From the NCBI RefSeq assembly GCF_039540975.1, contig NZ_BAABFL010000081.1, forward strand, positions 1 through 64,000: 64,000 nucleotides of DNA, in the 5' to 3' direction. Every line of letters starts with the position of its first letter. Position 1 is the stretch's first letter. Source of the DNA: Kistimonas scapharcae. Lineage in GTDB: Bacteria > Pseudomonadota > Gammaproteobacteria > Pseudomonadales > Endozoicomonadaceae. The notes below the pieces were generated by a model, which saw nothing but the letters and a program-made list of their open reading frames with translations, was not told where the DNA came from and searched no databases. Shown here piece after piece: positions 53,269-63,212 of this stretch. The translations under genes were made by a program, and so were the position numbers.

Positions 53269-53724
53269 GTGTTCCGGGGCGTCAACGCGATCAATATGGA
53301 TGCGAAAGGGCGGTTGGCCATTCCAACACGCTACCGTTCCGTATTGTCGATGCGCTGTGAAGGGCACCTGGTCGCCACTATTGATACGGAAGAGCGTTGC
53401 CTGCTGATCTACCCCGTTGATGAATGGGAGATCATTCAGGCCAAGATTGAGTCCCTGCCCAGTTTTCATCCCTTGAGTCGACGGATTCAACGACTCCTGA
53501 TTGGTCATGCGACGGATCTGGAAATGGATGGCAGTGGCAGGATTTTGATTCCCCCGCTGCTGCGTGATTACGCCGGACTAGGCAAGAAAACCGTATTGCT
53601 GGGGCAGGGGAAAAAATTTGAACTCTGGGATGAGGTCTGCTGGAACGAACGCCGTGATGCTTATTTGCAGGAAACCGGCGGTGCAGACCAGGTCCCGGAG
53701 GAGTTGCAGACACTGTCGTTGTGA
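53269..53724 (+). CDS. mraZ: Transcriptional regulator MraZ
   Basis: DNA-binding protein that represses its own cluster. The 151-residue protein contains two AbrB-like swapped-hairpin repeats, each with a D-x3-R signature (NMDAKGRLAIP near residue 9 and EMDGSGRILIP near residue 85). The start is GTG with AGAGG eight bases upstream. Its binding repeats lie just upstream. Confidence 0.95.
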   Translation: MFRGVNAINMDAKGRLAIPTRYRSVLSMRCEGHLVATIDTEERCLLIYPVDEWEIIQAKIESLPSFHPLSRRIQRLLIGHATDLEMDGSGRILIPPLLRDYAGLGKKTVLLGQGKKFELWDEVCWNERRDAYLQETGGADQVPEELQTLSL

Positions 53725-53738
53725 GTCCGTTGGAAAGT

Positions 53739-54671
53739 ATGAACGAACAATTCAGGCATCAGACCGTTTTACTGTCTGAAGCCGTTGAGGCGCTGGTCAG
53801 TTCGCCGGAAGGGCTGTATGTCGACGGTACCTTTGGTCGTGGCGGTCATAGTCGCGCGGTTTTGGAAAAGTTGTCCAGCGATGGTCGGCTGATTGGTATC
53901 GATAAGGATCTGGAAGCGGTTGCAGTGGGGCAAGCGTTGACGCAGGCCGATAGTCGGTTCCAGATCTGCCATGGCTCGTTTGCTGAACTGGAGCAGTTTG
54001 TCGGTCAACAGCAGGTCGACGGTGTGTTGCTGGATCTTGGGGTTTCATCCCCGCAGCTTGACAATCCGGAGCGAGGTTTCAGCTTCCTTCAGGATGGTCC
54101 GCTGGATATGCGCATGAACACCGAGCATGGCATCAGCGCAGCTGACTGGATTGCCGAAGCGGGTGAAGCTGAAATTGCCGATGTACTGAAGCGGTTTGGT
54201 GAAGAACGTTTTGGCCGACGGATGGCGCGTGCGATCGTGCAGGCAAGAGAGATCGAACCGATTGTGACCACCGGACGGTTGGCGCATATCATCTCGGAAG
54301 CCAATCCGTCCTGGGAAAAAGGTAAGCACCCGGCGACTCGTGCTTTTCAGGGTATCCGGATTTTTGTCAACAGCGAGCTGGATGACCTGAACCGTGTACT
54401 GGAGCAGGCGCTTGAGGCACTGAAGCCCGGCGGAAAACTGGTGGTGATCAGTTTCCATTCGCTGGAAGACCGGATCGTGAAGCGCTTCATCCGTAAGCAT
54501 GAGAAGGGCGACACGGACATTCCCAGCTGGGTGCCGCTGACAGAAGACCAGCTGAATGCTTCGCGTCGTCTTAAAAGCTGCGGCAAGGCTGTCAAATCAG
54601 GCAAGGAAGAGCTGGATGTTAATCCGCGGGCGCGCAGTGCGGTCATGCGTGTGGCAGTGAAGCTGGGATAG
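53739..54671 (+). CDS. rsmH: 16S rRNA m4C1402 methyltransferase RsmH
   Basis: Methylates the same nucleotide as RsmI, on N4. With the ATG chosen the protein has 310 residues (313 in E. coli) and starts NEQFRHQTVLLSEAVEAL, the family pattern. VDGTFGRGGHS is the SAM-binding motif, and LDLGVSSPQLD and PERGFSFL follow. A GTG overlapping the mraZ stop would add six unconserved residues. Confidence 0.94.
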   Translation: MNEQFRHQTVLLSEAVEALVSSPEGLYVDGTFGRGGHSRAVLEKLSSDGRLIGIDKDLEAVAVGQALTQADSRFQICHGSFAELEQFVGQQQVDGVLLDLGVSSPQLDNPERGFSFLQDGPLDMRMNTEHGISAADWIAEAGEAEIADVLKRFGEERFGRRMARAIVQAREIEPIVTTGRLAHIISEANPSWEKGKHPATRAFQGIRIFVNSELDDLNRVLEQALEALKPGGKLVVISFHSLEDRIVKRFIRKHEKGDTDIPSWVPLTEDQLNASRRLKSCGKAVKSGKEELDVNPRARSAVMRVAVKLG

Positions 54672-54676
54672 GCGGT

Positions 54677-54973
54677 ATGGACTGGTTACCGCTGAAAGCT
54701 GTACTGGCGAGTATCCGACCAGGGCTGATGGCTCTGGTTTTTGCCGTATTTTGTTCAGCAGTAGCCGTAGCGTACGTGGCACATTTGAACCGTCAGGCGT
54801 TTAACCAGTACCAGGCGGAATTGAATCGGAAAAACAAGACGCAGGAGGAGTGGGGACAGCTACTGTTGCAGTACAGCACCTTGACTGCCCATGGCCAGAT
54901 CGAACGGCAGGCGGTTAAGCAGCTGGGAATGGAGATGCCTCACAAGGACAAGGTGATCCTGGTAGAACCATGA
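54677..54973 (+). CDS. ftsL: Cell division protein FtsL
   Basis: Bitopic division protein that forms a complex with FtsB and FtsQ. The 98-residue protein has one membrane helix (about residues 17-36) and a periplasmic coiled-coil-like segment with a conserved Leu pattern. It overlaps the ftsI start by four bases, as usual in this cluster. Confidence 0.9.
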   Translation: MDWLPLKAVLASIRPGLMALVFAVFCSAVAVAYVAHLNRQAFNQYQAELNRKNKTQEEWGQLLLQYSTLTAHGQIERQAVKQLGMEMPHKDKVILVEP

Positions 54974-56688
54974 ACCGGCGCAGGAAAACAACCCCCTATA
55001 AAGGGCGCTTCCGTTTTGTCGAAGGCCTGATCGTGCTGCTGATTACCGTCACCATCTGGCGGGTCGCCGAGCTGCAGGTCGTGGATCGTCCTTTTCTCCA
55101 GAATGAGGGCGACAAGCGTAGTGTGCGTCATGAAACCATTCCGGCACATAGGGGTATTATTTTTGACCGGAATGGCAAGCCTATTGCTGTGAGTACACCG
55201 GTGGTTTCCATTTGGGCGAATCCTGAAGAACTGATCACAGCCGGTGCCGATGTGTCCGCACTTGCGACAGCCCTGGATGTGAATGCCAAGGATCTACGTA
55301 AAAAGCTCAGAGCCAACGCGAAGCGTGAGTTTATCTACCTCAAGCGGCAGATTGAGCCGGCAGAAGCCAAAAAGATCATGGCGTTGAAAGTGCCGGGTGT
55401 CTATTCCATTGATGAATACCGTCGTTACTATCCGGCTGGCTCTGTCGCTGCCCAGCTGGTGGGGCTGACCAATATTGATGACCAGGGGCAGGAAGGGATT
55501 GAATTAGCCTTCGATGACTGGTTATCGGGTGAGCCGGGTAAGTGGCGTGTCCTGAAAGATCGCAGAGGTCACTTGGTTCGTGCAGCTGAAGTGGTCAGCA
55601 GCGCCAGTCCGGGTAAGGAACTGATGCTGAGCATCGACCTTAGGCTGCAATACCTTGCCAATAAAGAACTGCAAAAAGCGGTACAGAGCCTGAAGGCCCG
55701 TGCCGCCTCCCTCGTAATGCTGGATGTCAAAACCGGTGAAATTCTGGCCATGGCCAACCAGCCGACGTTCAATCCGAATAATCGCAGTCGACTGAACCCA
55801 GCTGGCGTGCGAAATCGTGCGATTACTGACCAGATTGAGCCCGGTTCGGTGATTAAACCCCTGACGATAGCAGCAGCACTGGAATCCGGCCGCTATAGTG
55901 CACACACACCGATTGATACCACGCCGGGAAAAATGCGTATTGGAAAAGATACCGTCAGCGATGTCAGAAATTATGGCAAGCTCGACGTGACTGGTGTGAT
56001 TACCAAGTCCAGTAATATCGGTGTCAGCAAGATTGCTCTGGATTTGGGGCCGGAGACGATTCTCTCCCTGTTCCAGAAGGTCGGGTTCGGACAATCCACC
56101 GGCGTGGCCTTTCCCGGAGAAAGCACCGGCCTGTTGCCCTATCGCATGAAATGGCGGCCGATTGAAACCGCAACGCTCGCCTATGGTTATGGCCTTACCG
56201 TTTCCCCCCTGCAGCTGGCACAGGCTTATATGGTCTTGGCCAATGGTGGTGTATTTCAGCCAGTGACTCTTTTGAAGCGTGATATACCACCTGAAGGTAC
56301 CCGGGTTATGCGAGCTGACGTGGCGCATGAGGTATTAACCATGATGGAAACCGTGGTTGCCAAGGGCGGAACCGGAACGCGAGCTAAGCTGGATGGCTAC
56401 TCGGTTGCAGGCAAGACGGGTACAGTGCGAAAGCTGGGGAAAGAAGGTTACACCGATTCGCGGCATATCGGTTCGTTTGTCGGCATTGCTCCGGCCGATG
56501 CACCGCGGATCGTTATGGTGGTAGTGATTGACAGCCCTGCCAATGGCAAATATTACGGTGGACTGGTCGCAGCGCCAGTGTTTTCCCGTGTGGCAGGCGA
56601 GTCTCTCCGGGTGTTGGGCGTTGCGCCAGATGAGTCGGGTGTAAAGACGTTGGCTGACGTTCAGAAGTACTCCAGGATCAAAGGTTGA
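54970..56688 (+). CDS. ftsI: Septal peptidoglycan transpeptidase FtsI (PBP3)
   Basis: Cross-links septal peptidoglycan. The 572-residue protein has an N-terminal anchor (residues 18-38), the dimerisation domain, and the three penicillin-binding motifs: S292-V-I-K295, S346-S-N348 and K481-T-G. The order fits class B PBPs. The stop overlaps the murE start. Confidence 0.96.
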   Translation: MNRRRKTTPYKGRFRFVEGLIVLLITVTIWRVAELQVVDRPFLQNEGDKRSVRHETIPAHRGIIFDRNGKPIAVSTPVVSIWANPEELITAGADVSALATALDVNAKDLRKKLRANAKREFIYLKRQIEPAEAKKIMALKVPGVYSIDEYRRYYPAGSVAAQLVGLTNIDDQGQEGIELAFDDWLSGEPGKWRVLKDRRGHLVRAAEVVSSASPGKELMLSIDLRLQYLANKELQKAVQSLKARAASLVMLDVKTGEILAMANQPTFNPNNRSRLNPAGVRNRAITDQIEPGSVIKPLTIAAALESGRYSAHTPIDTTPGKMRIGKDTVSDVRNYGKLDVTGVITKSSNIGVSKIALDLGPETILSLFQKVGFGQSTGVAFPGESTGLLPYRMKWRPIETATLAYGYGLTVSPLQLAQAYMVLANGGVFQPVTLLKRDIPPEGTRVMRADVAHEVLTMMETVVAKGGTGTRAKLDGYSVAGKTGTVRKLGKEGYTDSRHIGSFVGIAPADAPRIVMVVVIDSPANGKYYGGLVAAPVFSRVAGESLRVLGVAPDESGVKTLADVQKYSRIKG

Positions 56689-58187
56689 TGAACAGTATGC
56701 AGCATGAACAGGTGACACTGAATCGATTACTGGAATGGCTGGATCTGCCGCCGGTGGAGGCGGATGTCGCTGTCCGTGATTTGGTGCTCGATAGCCGCAA
56801 GGTGACGGCGGGAGATCTGTTCCTAGCGCTACCAGGATTGAGTAATGATGGCCGACAGTATATCGAGCAGGCTGTAGCTGCCGGTGCCTGCGCTGTGCTT
56901 GCGGAAGCTGATGAGACTTTGCCAGCGACTATTGTGCCGCTTGTAGCGGTTACCAATATCAAAGATCATCTCAGTGGGTTGGTGAGTCGGTTTTACCGGA
57001 ATCCCTCTGAGCATGTGAAAGTCATCGGTGTAACAGGCACTAATGGTAAAAGCAGCTGCTGCCACTTTATTGCGCAGTTACTGAGTCGTCTTAATGCATC
57101 ATGCGGTGTGATGGGCACGCTGGGCAATGGTGTTTTTCCTGACTTGGTGCCTGCCGGAAATACCACGTCTGATAATCTGTCGGTGCAGCGATTTTTGGCT
57201 GGGTTGGTGGATAGGTCAGTACCCTGGTTGACGATGGAAGTGTCGTCGCACGGCCTTCATCAAGGGCGAGTCAGTGGTATTGCCTTTAATACGGCGGTGT
57301 ATACCAACCTGAGTCGCGATCATCTGGATTATCACCAGACGATGGAAGCTTATGCCGCAGCAAAGGCAGCGCTTTTCCGTTCGCCAGGTTTGCAGCACGC
57401 TGTGATTAATATTGATGATGAGTGGGCAAGTCTGATGCTGGACGCGGCGGCAGAGAATCAGGTTAACTGCATCACCTACTCAACCAGTTCAGATCAAGCA
57501 GATATCCATCTGTCAGATATCGGTTTTTCTCATGAAGGGATGGTTGCCAATCTGCATACCCCTTGGGGAGAAGGGCGTTTGTCTACTGCATTGCTGGGTA
57601 AATTCAATCTGAGCAATCTGTTGTCTGTGATTGGCGTATTGTGTCTGCAGGGATTTGCGCTGGAGCGTATTCTTACTCTCATTCCCGAGCTGGATAATGT
57701 GCCAGGACGTTTGGAAACGCTCAGTGGTGCGGCTCAGCCAACGGTTGTCGTGGATTATGCGCACACGCCTGATGCACTTCGCAGTGTGCTGGGGGCGCTT
57801 CGTGATCATGGCGGTCAGACCGTCACCTGTGTCTTTGGCTGCGGTGGCGATCGTGACAGTGGCAAGCGGCCGCTGATGACAGAAGCTGCTCTGGCTGGTG
57901 CTGATCGTGTTGTGCTGACCAGCGACAACCCCCGCACCGAAGATCCTCTGAAAATCATTGAAGATGCCGTGCGTGGTATCCCGGCTGAACTGCGTGAGCA
58001 AAAGCTGAAAGTGGTGCCGGATCGTGCCGAGGCGATTGCCACTGCCGTGGCTGAGGCCGGTAATGACGATATTGTCCTGGTCGCGGGCAAGGGGCATGAG
58101 GATTATCAGGAGATTCACGGGGTTCGTCATCCGTTCAGTGATATGCGCGAAGTCAGGCAGGCGTTGGACAGGAGGGCGGCCTCATGA
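56688..58187 (+). CDS. murE: UDP-MurNAc-tripeptide synthetase MurE
   Basis: Adds the third residue to the peptidoglycan stem peptide in the cytoplasm. The 499-residue enzyme has the ATP-binding GTNGKSS (residues 117-123) and the DNPR motif in SDNPRTEDPLKI near residue 405, which marks meso-diaminopimelate specificity. ATG was chosen with AAAGG just upstream. The last bases overlap murF. Confidence 0.95.
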   Translation: MNSMQHEQVTLNRLLEWLDLPPVEADVAVRDLVLDSRKVTAGDLFLALPGLSNDGRQYIEQAVAAGACAVLAEADETLPATIVPLVAVTNIKDHLSGLVSRFYRNPSEHVKVIGVTGTNGKSSCCHFIAQLLSRLNASCGVMGTLGNGVFPDLVPAGNTTSDNLSVQRFLAGLVDRSVPWLTMEVSSHGLHQGRVSGIAFNTAVYTNLSRDHLDYHQTMEAYAAAKAALFRSPGLQHAVINIDDEWASLMLDAAAENQVNCITYSTSSDQADIHLSDIGFSHEGMVANLHTPWGEGRLSTALLGKFNLSNLLSVIGVLCLQGFALERILTLIPELDNVPGRLETLSGAAQPTVVVDYAHTPDALRSVLGALRDHGGQTVTCVFGCGGDRDSGKRPLMTEAALAGADRVVLTSDNPRTEDPLKIIEDAVRGIPAELREQKLKVVPDRAEAIATAVAEAGNDDIVLVAGKGHEDYQEIHGVRHPFSDMREVRQALDRRAAS

Positions 58188-59557
58188 TTCATACTGCATT
58201 ATCTGACCTTGTACAGCCACTGGCTGCTGAGCTAATGGGGGATGATGCCTGTTTCTCTGATGTCAGCATTGATACGCGGACGCTCAAGCCCGGACAACTG
58301 TTCGTAGCCATTTCCGGACCGAATTTTGATGGCCATGACTATGTTGCCGCAGCGCTAGATAAAGGGGCTGCGGGCGCTGTGGTGTCCTGTCAGCCTGAAG
58401 GTGTCAAAGGACCGTTGCTGCGGGTTGCTGATACCCGTATTGCCTTGGGACAGATTGGCGCCTTTAATCGTCAGCGCTTTAATGGTGTAGTCATGGGGAT
58501 TACGGGTAGTAGTGGCAAGACATCTACCCGTGAAATGATTGCTGCCATCTGTTGCGAAGCCGGTGAAACACTGGCAACGGAAGGCAATCTGAATAATGAC
58601 TTTGGCGTGCCGGTTATTCTCAGTCGCCTGGAAGAACGCCATCAGTATGCCGTGATTGAGATGGGAACGAATCATCCGGGTGAAATTGATTATGTCGCCA
58701 GGCTTGCAGCAGCAGATATCGCCCTGATCACGAATGCCAGCGAAGCCCATCTTTCTGGTCTTGGGAGCCTTGCCGGCGTTGTGGTCGAGAAAGGAGCTAT
58801 TTTCGATAGTTTGCCTGCCGATGGAACAGCGATTCTCAATACTGATGATCCAGCCTGTGGCGAATGGTTAGAGCGTGTTCAGCAGCAGCCTGCACGGAAA
58901 GTTCTACGTTTCAGTCTTACGAATCAACAAGCCGATTGCTATGCCAGTGAGATTCGTTCGCTCGATGACGGCATGCATTTCACCCTCCATATGGGAAGTG
59001 AGTCGGCGAACGTACATTTGCATTTCTGGGGAGAGCACCAGGTCGCCAACGCCTGTGCGGCGGCTGCGGTTGCCCTGTCGGCTGGATTGTCACTCAGTAT
59101 CATTGTTCAGGGCCTTGAAACAGCACAGCCCTATCTGCGACGTGGTCAACGCTTCCGTGGCCAGAAAGGCGCATTGGTCATTGATGAAAGCTACAATGCC
59201 AACCCCGCCTCAACCCGTGCCGCGATTGATGTTCTAGCGGCCTGCCAGGGTGAAAAAATCCTGGTGCTGGGTGATATGGCAGAGCTGGGTGATCAGGCTG
59301 AATCCGAACATCACTTGATGGGGCAGTACGCCCGTGAAGCCGGCATCGATGTGCTGATGACATATGGTGAGCAGTCCCGATTGATTCAGGAAGGCTGGGG
59401 TGGCGCAGGCGCACATTTTCCTGCAAAAACGTTGCTGATTGATGAGCTTTTGCCTCGTTTGGGGGCTGAAGTGGCTGTTTTGGTGAAAGGATCCATGTCC
59501 ATGGGAATGAATGAAGTGGTCAGGGCTTGTAAAAAGCCGGAAGAGGGGAATCGCTGA
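58184..59557 (+). CDS. murF: UDP-MurNAc-pentapeptide synthetase MurF
   Basis: Adds D-Ala-D-Ala to the stem peptide. The 457-residue protein has the ATP-binding GSSGKTSTREM (near residue 108), EMGTNHPGEID and the IDESYNANP motif of the family. The ATG overlaps murE by four bases; the stop shares one base with mraY. Confidence 0.95.
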   Translation: MIHTALSDLVQPLAAELMGDDACFSDVSIDTRTLKPGQLFVAISGPNFDGHDYVAAALDKGAAGAVVSCQPEGVKGPLLRVADTRIALGQIGAFNRQRFNGVVMGITGSSGKTSTREMIAAICCEAGETLATEGNLNNDFGVPVILSRLEERHQYAVIEMGTNHPGEIDYVARLAAADIALITNASEAHLSGLGSLAGVVVEKGAIFDSLPADGTAILNTDDPACGEWLERVQQQPARKVLRFSLTNQQADCYASEIRSLDDGMHFTLHMGSESANVHLHFWGEHQVANACAAAAVALSAGLSLSIIVQGLETAQPYLRRGQRFRGQKGALVIDESYNANPASTRAAIDVLAACQGEKILVLGDMAELGDQAESEHHLMGQYAREAGIDVLMTYGEQSRLIQEGWGGAGAHFPAKTLLIDELLPRLGAEVAVLVKGSMSMGMNEVVRACKKPEEGNR

Positions 59558-60639
59558 TGCTGCTATGGCTGGCGGACTATCTCACGCAGTTTTACAGTGG
59601 GTTTTCAGTCTTTAAATACCTGACCCTGCGGGGCATTCTGGGCGTTCTCACGGCGTTGGGGATTTCCCTGTACCTCGGTCCTGTGATGATTCGCAAGCTG
59701 AGCTTTTACCAGATCGGTCAGGCTGTACGTGATGATGGCCCCCAGTCGCACCTGAGCAAGGCGGGCACCCCGACCATGGGTGGGGCGCTGATCCTGATTG
59801 CTATAGCGATCAGTACGCTGCTGTGGAGTAACCTGCAAAACCAGTACGTGTGGCTGGTGCTGGCAGTCACACTGGGTTTTGGTGTGATTGGCTGGGTGGA
59901 TGACTATCGCAAGGTGGTGGAAAAGAACTCCCGCGGATTGCCGGCGCGCTGGAAATACTTCTGGCAGTCTGTGCTGGGTGCGGGCGCAGCCATCTACCTC
60001 TATTCGCTTGCGTCTACGCCGTTGGAAACTGCGTTGATTGTCCCCTTCTTCAAGACAGTTGCCTTGAATATGGGGCCGTTCTTCATTCTGTTTGCCTATC
60101 TGGTCATTGTGGGAACCAGTAATGCGGTCAATCTCACCGATGGACTTGATGGCCTGGCAATCATGCCGACGGTACTTGTTGGTTCTGCATTAGGCATCTT
60201 CGCATACCTCAGTGGTCATGTTGAATTCGCACGATACCTGCATATTCCCTACATCAGTGGTGCCGGTGAGTTGGTGATCTTTACGGGAGCTCTGGCGGGC
60301 GCCGGGCTGGGGTTCCTCTGGTTTAACACCTATCCGGCCCAGGTATTTATGGGGGATGTCGGTGCTCTGGCGCTGGGCGCTGCGCTGGGTATTATCGCCG
60401 TTATCGTCCGGCAGGAGATTGTGCTGTTCATCATGGGCGGTGTGTTTGTGATGGAAACCGTCTCGGTCATTCTGCAGGTGGCTTCTTACAAACTGACAGG
60501 GCGCCGTATCTTTCGCATGGCGCCATTGCACCATCACTATGAATTGAAGGGCTGGCCAGAGCCCCGAGTGATTGTCCGTTTCTGGATTATTACCCTGATT
60601 CTGGTGTTGATTGGTCTTGCAACTCTGAAAATTCGTTAA
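59557..60639 (+). CDS. mraY: Phospho-MurNAc-pentapeptide transferase MraY
   Basis: Integral membrane enzyme that makes lipid I on undecaprenyl phosphate. The 360 residues equal E. coli MraY. Signatures are GTPTMGG near residue 70, WVDDYRK near 113, NLTDGLDGLA near 190 and the histidine triad APLHHHYELKG near 325. Confidence 0.97.
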   Translation: MLLWLADYLTQFYSGFSVFKYLTLRGILGVLTALGISLYLGPVMIRKLSFYQIGQAVRDDGPQSHLSKAGTPTMGGALILIAIAISTLLWSNLQNQYVWLVLAVTLGFGVIGWVDDYRKVVEKNSRGLPARWKYFWQSVLGAGAAIYLYSLASTPLETALIVPFFKTVALNMGPFFILFAYLVIVGTSNAVNLTDGLDGLAIMPTVLVGSALGIFAYLSGHVEFARYLHIPYISGAGELVIFTGALAGAGLGFLWFNTYPAQVFMGDVGALALGAALGIIAVIVRQEIVLFIMGGVFVMETVSVILQVASYKLTGRRIFRMAPLHHHYELKGWPEPRVIVRFWIITLILVLIGLATLKIR

Positions 60640-60649
60640 GGATAGTGCG

Positions 60650-62008
60650 TTGAACGGGCAGCTGATAGGCAGTGACAAGCGTCGGATCATCATAGGTCTT
60701 GGAAAGACCGGGGTAGCCTGTGCCCGCTACCTGGCTGCCAGGCAGTTGCCTTTCAGTGTGGTGGATTCCCGTGAATCGCCCCCCGGCCTTGATGCGTTTC
60801 GTCAGGAGTTCCCCGATGTAACGGTCATCACAGGTTCATTTGATGCAGAATTGCTTGCCTGTGCGGATGAACTGATTGTCAGTCCTGGCGTTTCCCTTAA
60901 GGAAGCGGCAATTGCAGCGGCCATTGCCGTCGGTGTTGAAGTCGTCGGCGATATTGAACTGTTTTGCCGAGATGCCGCTGCACCGGTAATAGCGATCACC
61001 GGCTCCAACGGCAAGAGCACGGTAACGACGCTGGTGGGTTTGATGGCTGAAGCGGCCGGTATCAATGTCGGTGTCGGCGGAAACATCGGCGTGCCTGTTC
61101 TGGAACTTCTGGAGAATGGGGGGAAATCACTCTATGTGCTTGAGCTCTCCAGTTTTCAGTTAGAAACCACGTACTCATTGCGTGCGCAGGTAGCGGTAAT
61201 GCTAAACCTGACGCCGGATCATATGGATCGCTACAGCAGTGTGGCGGACTATCATCAGGCCAAGCAGGTGATATACCGAGGTTGCCAGTCTGCGGTGTAT
61301 AACCGCGATGATGCCCTGAGTTATCCACTGGTGCCTGACTCTGTACCACAAATCGCTTTCACACTGAAAGAGCCGGATTTGAACCAGTTTGGGCTGCGTC
61401 ATGAGCAGGGGCAGACTTGGCTGGCACATGGTTTCGAATGCTTGATGCCGGTCAGTGAAATCCGTATTCGTGGCAGACATAACCATGCCAATGCGCTGGC
61501 GGCACTGGCCATCGGGCATCAGGCAGGTTTTCCTTTGCCTGCAATGTTGGAGGTGCTCCGCACTTTTCCTGGCTTGGCTCATCGGTGCCAGTGGGTGTCA
61601 GAAAAGGATGGCGTCAGCTGGTTTAATGATTCCAAGGCCACTAATACCGGTGCAGCCATTGCTGCCATTGAAGGCTTAGGTGCAGATATTGAAGGCAAGT
61701 TGGTATTGATTGCCGGAGGCGACGGGAAAGGCGCTGACTTTTCAGAATTATGTGATCCTGTCAATCAATACGTCAAAGCTGTGATTGCGATCGGAGCCGA
61801 TGGCCCTCGGCTTGCGGAATGCTTGAATGGCTCTACGACACTGTATGCAGCTGAATCCATGTATGACGCAGTGACAATGGCCGGTGAAATAGCAGAAGCG
61901 GGAGACGCAGTACTCCTGGCACCCGCGTGCGCCAGTTTCGATATGTTCCGTAGTTTTGAAGAGCGAGGTGAAGTCTTCGCGCACCTGGTGGAGGCTGCCC
62001 ATGGTTGA
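60650..62008 (+). CDS. murD: UDP-MurNAc-L-alanine D-glutamate ligase MurD
   Basis: Adds D-Glu to the stem peptide. The 452-residue enzyme starts with TTG; AAGGA seven bases upstream supports it. ATP-binding GSNGKST (near residue 117), LELSSFQLE and NDSKATN (near residue 325) are family motifs. It overlaps ftsW by eight bases. Confidence 0.95.
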   Translation: MNGQLIGSDKRRIIIGLGKTGVACARYLAARQLPFSVVDSRESPPGLDAFRQEFPDVTVITGSFDAELLACADELIVSPGVSLKEAAIAAAIAVGVEVVGDIELFCRDAAAPVIAITGSNGKSTVTTLVGLMAEAAGINVGVGGNIGVPVLELLENGGKSLYVLELSSFQLETTYSLRAQVAVMLNLTPDHMDRYSSVADYHQAKQVIYRGCQSAVYNRDDALSYPLVPDSVPQIAFTLKEPDLNQFGLRHEQGQTWLAHGFECLMPVSEIRIRGRHNHANALAALAIGHQAGFPLPAMLEVLRTFPGLAHRCQWVSEKDGVSWFNDSKATNTGAAIAAIEGLGADIEGKLVLIAGGDGKGADFSELCDPVNQYVKAVIAIGADGPRLAECLNGSTTLYAAESMYDAVTMAGEIAEAGDAVLLAPACASFDMFRSFEERGEVFAHLVEAAHG

Positions 62009-63212
62009 GTGGCTTCAGGGTGACTGGATCAAGCGTCTGCGATTCCCACAGCTGGAGCCGTCTTGCCTGGTGGCCGGCAAGGATCGGCAGGTGCTGGATT
62101 ATCCCTTGATTGCCTGTGTTTTGACGCTGTTGCTAATTGGTCTGGTGATGGTCGGATCGGCATCGACTGGTATATCCAGTGCGCATTACGGTTCTGCGTT
62201 TCACTTTTTCCTCAGGCAATGTGTGTTCATGGCCGGCGCCATTGGTGTGATGGGGATGGTACAGGTATTCCCGATTGAGCTCTGGCAGCGCTGGAGCGTG
62301 TTGCTGTTGGCGCTGGGTTTTTCCCTGTTAGTGCTGGTGTTGTTTGTTGGTCGGGAAATCAATGGCAGTGTTCGCTGGATCCCGCTGGGATTCTTTAACC
62401 TGCAGGCCTCCGAAGTCGCCAAGATTTGCATTGTGATTTATATGGCATCGTACTTGTCCCGCCGCCAGGATGAAGTGCGTGATGGCTGGTGGGGGTTTCT
62501 TAAACCGCTGATTATTTTGCTCTTCGCCATGGTGTTACTGCTGGCTGAACCTGATTTTGGTGCAGTGGTTGTGCTTATGGGGGCTGTGCTGGGCATGGTC
62601 TTTTTGGCGGGCGCAAAATTAAGGCAGTACTTTGTTTTGATCTTGGCTTCTCTGGCCGGTATTGCACTTATCGCAATCAGTCAGCCATACCGGATGCGCC
62701 GATTGACGACGTACATGGACCCTTGGGCTTACCAGTTTGAAAGTGGCTACCAGTTGACGCAATCACTGATAGCCTTCGGCCGCGGCGGTTGGTTTGGTGA
62801 AGGGCTGGGCAACAGTATCCAGAAACAGTTTTACCTGCCGGAAGCGCATACAGACTTTATTTTTGCCGTGATTGCGGAAGAGTTCGGATTGCTGGGCAGT
62901 GTCTTAGTGATTATGCTGCTCGCTTTTGTCAGCTGGCGGGCCATGCGCATAGGTTACCTGGCGGAAAAGGCCGGACAGGTGTTTTCAGGGTATATGGCTT
63001 ACGGTATCGGGTTACTGCTCGGTATTCAGGTCTTTATCAATATTGGTGTAAGCACCGGACTATTGCCGACCAAGGGGCTGGCGTTACCGTTTTTGAGTTA
63101 TGGCGGCAGCAGCCTGTTGATCAGTTGTCTGGCCGTGGGGTTGCTGGTGCGGATTGATTATGAACGACGGATCTTTGCCTCCGGGGCAGTCAAGGAGGTC
63201 AAACATGATTGA
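62001..63212 (+). CDS. ftsW: Septal peptidoglycan polymerase FtsW
   Basis: SEDS-family glycosyltransferase working with FtsI at the septum. The 403-residue protein has about ten membrane helices and family signatures GREINGSVRWIPLG near residue 120, QSLIAFGRGGWFGEGLG and PFLSYGGSSL near the C terminus. The ATG has GGTGGAGG upstream; the longer in-frame version would overlap murD further without support. Confidence 0.95.
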   Translation: MVEWLQGDWIKRLRFPQLEPSCLVAGKDRQVLDYPLIACVLTLLLIGLVMVGSASTGISSAHYGSAFHFFLRQCVFMAGAIGVMGMVQVFPIELWQRWSVLLLALGFSLLVLVLFVGREINGSVRWIPLGFFNLQASEVAKICIVIYMASYLSRRQDEVRDGWWGFLKPLIILLFAMVLLLAEPDFGAVVVLMGAVLGMVFLAGAKLRQYFVLILASLAGIALIAISQPYRMRRLTTYMDPWAYQFESGYQLTQSLIAFGRGGWFGEGLGNSIQKQFYLPEAHTDFIFAVIAEEFGLLGSVLVIMLLAFVSWRAMRIGYLAEKAGQVFSGYMAYGIGLLLGIQVFINIGVSTGLLPTKGLALPFLSYGGSSLLISCLAVGLLVRIDYERRIFASGAVKEVKHD